A stretch of 64,000 bases of DNA from positions 62,001 to 126,000 of the forward strand of contig JABYQR010000083.1 of assembly GCA_022592445.1 (NCBI GenBank), written 5' to 3'. The DNA comes from Cytidiella melzeri (taxonomy: Eukaryota > Basidiomycota > Agaricomycetes > Polyporales > Irpicaceae). Positions 59,601-64,000 of the stretch are shown here, piece after piece. A program made the translations under genes and the position numbers. Under the pieces are notes generated by a model, which searched no databases, was not told where the DNA came from, and saw only the letters and a list, made by a program, of their open reading frames with translations. Position 1 is the first letter of the stretch, and the number at the start of each line of letters is the position of its first letter.

Positions 59601-62600
59601 ATTCACAGGGTCCGTCTCATGAGTTGATCTTCCGTCCAATCCTTCTGCACTATATTGAGTCGCCAAGTATGCTACAGAGGTTCCTCGCGGCTATCATTAC
59701 AGAGGAGTGGGCACGGGAACATGAGCAACGGGTGAAGCCTGACTCCCCCCTTCTCATCGACGAATCACCCTTGGCCAAGGAACTTAGCGAGAAAGCTCTG
59801 TCCTTCCTGCAGAATGAACCACCAGCAGCTTACCACGAAATGGCGTTTACCCTTTCACGTCTGCACGGGGAGTGTTACAACCTCCTCCAGTCGTTCTCGT
59901 TCGACTGCAAGTTGCCCATCTCGTCGATCCCACCGCTAGGGCTGGAAATCGATATCACTGGTACAAGGTCTGACTGTTTTACGATTCATACCGCTCAAGC
60001 CGCAGTTGGTCCCATGTTCGACAAGCTCAAGGCCGCGCTGGGTCGCACGAAAAAGAAGGAGCTTGCGCTCATCAAAGAGAAGCGTACTCACATCGTGGCG
60101 AACGTCAATCGTTACGGCGAGGTCAAAGCACAATATGACGTGCGCGTCTCTGCTGCGTTCGCTGCCGCCTTCGTTGCTATGAAGGGTACTCCGGACAAAG
60201 TGAGTCCAATCGTTAAGGGTATTATGAACGGTATCAAGGTATGTCTTCCAATACGCGTTGGAATGGGATAGTCACTATAGTGTTTCCGTCATTTAGAGTG
60301 AAGAGAACATCCAGCTGCAGACGAGATCTGCTGTGGCCGTAGCGAATTTCGTTGAGTTTTGCGTGCAGCGTGGGCTCTCTCAGCCGCCAGACAAGATCGT
60401 CAAGAACCTGTGCACGTTCCTATGTCAGGATGTCGATCAGACTCCAACCTTCGCTTTCTCTCGCAAATTCCATGACGGAATACTCTCCTTCAATAAGGCG
60501 CACTTCGCAGCCCCAAGCACCAAAGGGGAGGTGCAATTTTTAGAGGATGCTGCGAAGGCACGGCTCTCGAGGCGCGGTGCTAGCCTGGCATTCGTTCAAC
60601 TTTCAGACAAGTTTGGGCACAAACTCCTTGATGTCGTTCCGAAGATGTGGCAGTCGATGGCAGGAGGGTTACTTGCGGCCTGCTCTGGAGGCAAGTGGTT
60701 TCAGCGTTATGATTGAACACTCAAACGACTGACACCGCCCGGAAAGATCTTCCCGCCGACATGGACAGTCACATCGAAAAGGTGTTTGGCCAAGATGTGA
60801 TCGACTCACTCAGCGTCCTTGATGCCATAGTACCCACATTCCACGAAGACATCTGGCCCCAGTTTCATGACTTATTTCCCATGATGGGACTAGCACTGCG
60901 AAGCCGTTTCGCGATCATCAGACAGTGCGCAGCGAAGTGCTTTGCGACCGTATGCAACGCTATGACGGTGACGGCCATGCGATATGTCATCGAAACCATC
61001 GTCCCCTATCTTGGTGATACTGTGAACCTGCATCACAGGCAGGGTGCTACGGAGCTTATCTACCGTAAGTCCCAATGGCGGTCGATTGCACGACTTGCTT
61101 TCGCTAAAGCTCATATTAGATATCGTGCAAAAGCTGGATATCAAGGCCCTACCTTATGTCATATTCATGGTTGTCCCCGTTCTTGGGCGTATGAGCGATT
61201 CTGATGACGACATTCGGTCTACTGCTACCAACACCTTCGCTTCCTTAGTCAAGATGGTGCCGTTGGAGGTAAGTGAACGACAGTGTCCCGGGTGTACTGG
61301 ATGACCAACATCGCACTTGCCAAGGCCGGTCTTCCAGATCCTCCAGACTTCTCAGACGACCTGCTCAAGCGGCGTGAAGAGGAGCGGCGGTTCTTGACTC
61401 AGCTACTGGACGGCAGCAAAGTTCAGCAGTACGATATTCCGGTTACAATCAAAGCGGAGCTCCGGAAGTATCAGCAGGAGGGCGTCAACTGGTTGGCGTT
61501 CTTAGCGAAGTATCAGTTACACGGTATCCTCTGTGATGGTAAGTTTGGCTAACCGACGTAGTTCTTAATGCTCATTCGTATTCTTCAGACATGGGTCTCG
61601 GGAAGACACTGCAGTCGATCTGCATCCTTGCTGGCACACACCACGAGAGAGCAAAAAGATACGAGGAAACGAAGTCACCGGATGCAGTTCATCTCCCCTC
61701 GCTCATTGTCTGCCCGCCGACGCTGACCGGTCACTGGTACTATGAGATCCTGAAGTATACCGATAACCTCCGCCCTGTCATGTATACCGGTAATTCTCGT
61801 GAAAGGTCTAAGCTGCTGCCGAAGCTGAAGAAGTGTGATGTTGTGATCACATCGTACGAGGTGGTTCGCAACGACGTAGCCAGCCTTCAGGACATCAGCT
61901 GGCATTATTGCATCTTGGACGAGGGACACATCATCAAGAACGCCAAGACGAAGCTGACCAAGGCCGTCAAGACTATTCGTGCCGACCACAGGCTCATTCT
62001 CTCTGGCACGCCTATTCAGAACAACGTATTGGAGTTATGGAGTCTTTTCGATTTTCTCATGCCTGGCTTCTTGGGGAGCGAGGCCCACTTCAACGATCGC
62101 TTCAGCAAACCAATTCTGTCAAATCGCGACGGGAAAGCGAAGAGCGGAGAGGCAGGTTGGTGGTACGCTTCGTTGACATTTTAATAATCTGACTGACTTG
62201 AGATTTCAGCCGCTCTCGCCCTAGAAGCTTTGCATAAGCAAGTGCTGCCATTCCTTCTTCGCAGGCTGAAAGAGGACGTGCTTCACGATCTGCCGCCCAA
62301 GATCATTCAGGATTACTACTGCGAGCTCTCTGACGTGCAGAAGTACATGTACGACGATTTCTCCAATTCGAACGCTCATGCTTCAGCAGAAGACGTCGTC
62401 CGCACCTCCGACCAAAGCAAGAAGGGTAACCAGCAACATGTTTTCCAGTCGTTGCAGTATCTCCGCAAGCTTTGCAACCATCCTGCACTTGTACTCAAGG
62501 ACGACAAGAAAGCCATCCAGGAGACCCTATCCAAGGCTGGCTGCAGAGATTCTACAGGGCTTGCCGACATTCAGCATGCGCCGAAACTACAGGCTCTTCG

Positions 62601-63448
62601 GTACGTCTCTGCGTCTCCTTCGTGTTCGTCGTGCTAAGTAGTCTTTGTCAGTCAACTCCTTATCGACTGTGGCATCGGTACTTCCCCATCTTTGACTGGC
62701 GAAAGCACAAAGAGCGAGCTGCTCGATACCGATTCTAGCGCAACCGGCGCCTTCTCGCAGCACCGGGTCCTTATCTTCTGTCAAATGAAGCAAATGATTG
62801 ATATCATCGAGAAAGACTTGTTCAAGCAGCATATGCCTTCTATCACGTATATGCGCCTGGACGGAGCTGTCGACGCTAAGAAGAGGCATGCAATCGTGCA
62901 GACATTCAACTCCGATCCAAGCATAGACTGCCTGCTTCTGACCACGCACGTCGGCGGACTGGGTTTGACTCTCACCGGAGCCGACACGGTAATTTTTGTC
63001 GAACACGACTGGAACCCCATGAAAGACCTTCAGGCGATGGACCGTGCTCACCGTATCGGTCAGAAGAAGGTTGTGAACGTTTACCGACTGATCACCAAGG
63101 GTACGCTTGAAGAGAAGATAATGGGGTGAGTATTGTGATCGCTTACTTTTGCCACTGTTTGGTGTTGACTCTGCTTGATACAGTCTTCAACGCTTCAAGT
63201 TGAATATTGCAAACTCCGTCGTAACGCAGCAGAACTCGGGACTCTCGTCAATGGACACCGATCTCGTTCTTGATCTCTTCCGTCGTACCACTGAGGAAGA
63301 AGACGCGGCTGCTGCAGCAAAGAAGAAAGAAAAAGAGAATGGTACCCTGAATCAGAAGAACGTGTTGCGAGGTTTAGAGGACCTTCCCCCTGAGGAGGAA
63401 TATCAGGGCTTAGACCTGGGCAGCTTCATGAGTTCGTTGTCTAATTGA
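56662..63448 (+). CDS. MOT1: TBP-removing Swi2/Snf2 ATPase Mot1 (BTAF1)
   Basis: The first exon is 11 nt (56662-56672, ATG ACG TCC AG) and joins RLDRLLVLLDTGSSTSVR after a GTACTG...CCCAG intron. HEAT repeats fill the N-terminal two-thirds, with a basic insertion near 57560 (RNRLKRKRKGG). The Snf2 ATPase starts IKAELRKYQQEGVNWLAFL and has motif I DMGLGKT (61591, just after an intron). Motif II is LDEGHIIKNAKTK, the DEGH form typical of Mot1 rather than DEAH. Others are SGTPIQNNVLELW and the helicase C end THVGGLGLTLTGADTV, AHRIGQKKVVNVYRL. It ends YQGLDLGSFMSSLSN at 63448, the conserved Mot1 tail. About 1850-1900 aa. It strips TBP from promoter DNA using ATP in the nucleus. Intact. Confidence 0.96.
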
Positions 63449-63699
63449 TCCCTTCGCTATTGCTACTATCGTTTTTTGAGTTCTATTGTATTTCACATTA
63501 CCGCACACTGGACATGTCTCTCTCAGCATCTCTCGTCCTAGACGCATGATCACTGTATACTCCCCAGTAATGTACAAATAGGAACCTGGTGTAATTCGTA
63601 ACGTTATCCTTCTTTATGGGCTCAATTTATTTTAGAAAGGAATGGAGCAGGACGTGACAGGTATGACATTCGTTGCCAGCCAATTTTACGACATGTAAG
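63449..63699. other. intergenic between convergent genes
   Basis: About 250 bp of AT-rich 3' flank between MOT1 (plus) and the edge gene (minus). Confidence 0.5.
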
Positions 63700-64000
63700 C
63701 TACACAAGTACAAAGTCTCCGCTGACAGCACAACTTCTAGTCACATCTTGCCATTCGTCAAGGTTCTTCAGCCTATCCGCACAATAGTCCCGCAGATCCT
63801 GTTCGGCATCTGTGCCCAACACAAGCCACAGCGGCATCGGACGCCCCAAAGCCACTCCCTCACCTCTTACCACATCTACTACCGCCGTCATTGCCTTCTC
63901 CGGGTCGCCTGGCTGCAGTCCGTTCTGCTTGGCATATCTTGCTGCTATCGCCTGCCTCAGCTGTTCGTAGTCAGGGATCTTCTCCCTCGTGAGGTTGTTG
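63700..64000 (-). CDS. short-chain dehydrogenase/reductase family protein, C-terminal end only
   Basis: One uninterrupted frame from the right edge to the stop at 63700 reads REKIPDYEQLRQAIAARYAK, then GDPEKAMTAVVDVVRGEG, MPLWLVLGTDAEQDLRDYC and LKNLDEWQDVTRSC. The order GDPxKA, LxLGxDA, LxxWxxVTRS is the C-terminal signature of the fungal classical SDR group related to oxidoreductases of the YbbO/DltE type. The NAD-binding TGxxxGxG and YxxxK motifs would lie outside the window, so activity cannot be judged. Confidence 0.7.
   Translation of the reverse strand, partial: NNLTREKIPDYEQLRQAIAARYAKQNGLQPGDPEKAMTAVVDVVRGEGVALGRPMPLWLVLGTDAEQDLRDYCADRLKNLDEWQDVTRSCAVSGDFVLV

Overview
The window reads as nuclear DNA of a filamentous basidiomycete, most likely an Agaricomycete. 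Its genes are dense and intron-rich. Introns are mostly 45-65 nt and GT-AG, with a few GC-AG. The gene set is eukaryotic and fungal: a farnesylated type I DnaJ, class V myosin, Rsp5-type HECT ligase, Abd1-type cap methyltransferase, Mot1, mitochondrial SDHA, a membrane P450 and an intracellular GH3. There are no bacterial operons, no CRISPR array and no rRNA or tRNA gene that I could recognise. All splice models were made by hand from reading frame, splice consensus and family motifs, so individual exon ends carry some uncertainty.

Left part (1-24 kb): a truncated GNAT-like gene (minus), a small secreted protein, Ydj1-like DnaJ, a UPF0538/C2orf76 homolog (minus), GH3 beta-glucosidase, class V myosin, a 3.8-kb gene-poor gap, the Nedd4/Rsp5 E3 ligase and the mRNA cap guanine-N7 methyltransferase. 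These are housekeeping functions: protein folding, vesicle and organelle transport, ubiquitination and mRNA capping.

Middle part (24-45 kb) holds the unusual material. A full-length M1-family aminopeptidase has lost nearly all of its zinc-binding and catalytic residues while keeping an intact spliced frame, so it looks like a pseudo-enzyme. Converging on it is a large minus-strand gene with helical repeats, a PH-like region, a long charged disordered region and a C-terminal coiled coil. This is the architecture of SYCP2/Red1 meiotic chromosome-axis proteins. Beyond a Ser-rich unknown gene lies an agmatinase-family gene (secreted type) interrupted twice. One insert is a young, intact Ty1/copia retrotransposon with apparently identical 332-bp LTRs. 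It sits within four bases of an intron acceptor, and its target duplication recreates that acceptor AG. The other is a 1.96-kb element with terminal inverted repeats in the next exon upstream, carrying what looks like a fragment of another intron-containing gene.

Right part (45-64 kb): cytochrome P450, SDHA, a TBC1D5-like Rab GAP and a JMJD5-like hydroxylase, all minus strand. A 463-bp divergent promoter with a perfect MluI-box palindrome follows, then Mot1 on the plus strand, and the C-terminal end of a short-chain dehydrogenase-like gene on the minus strand at the right edge.
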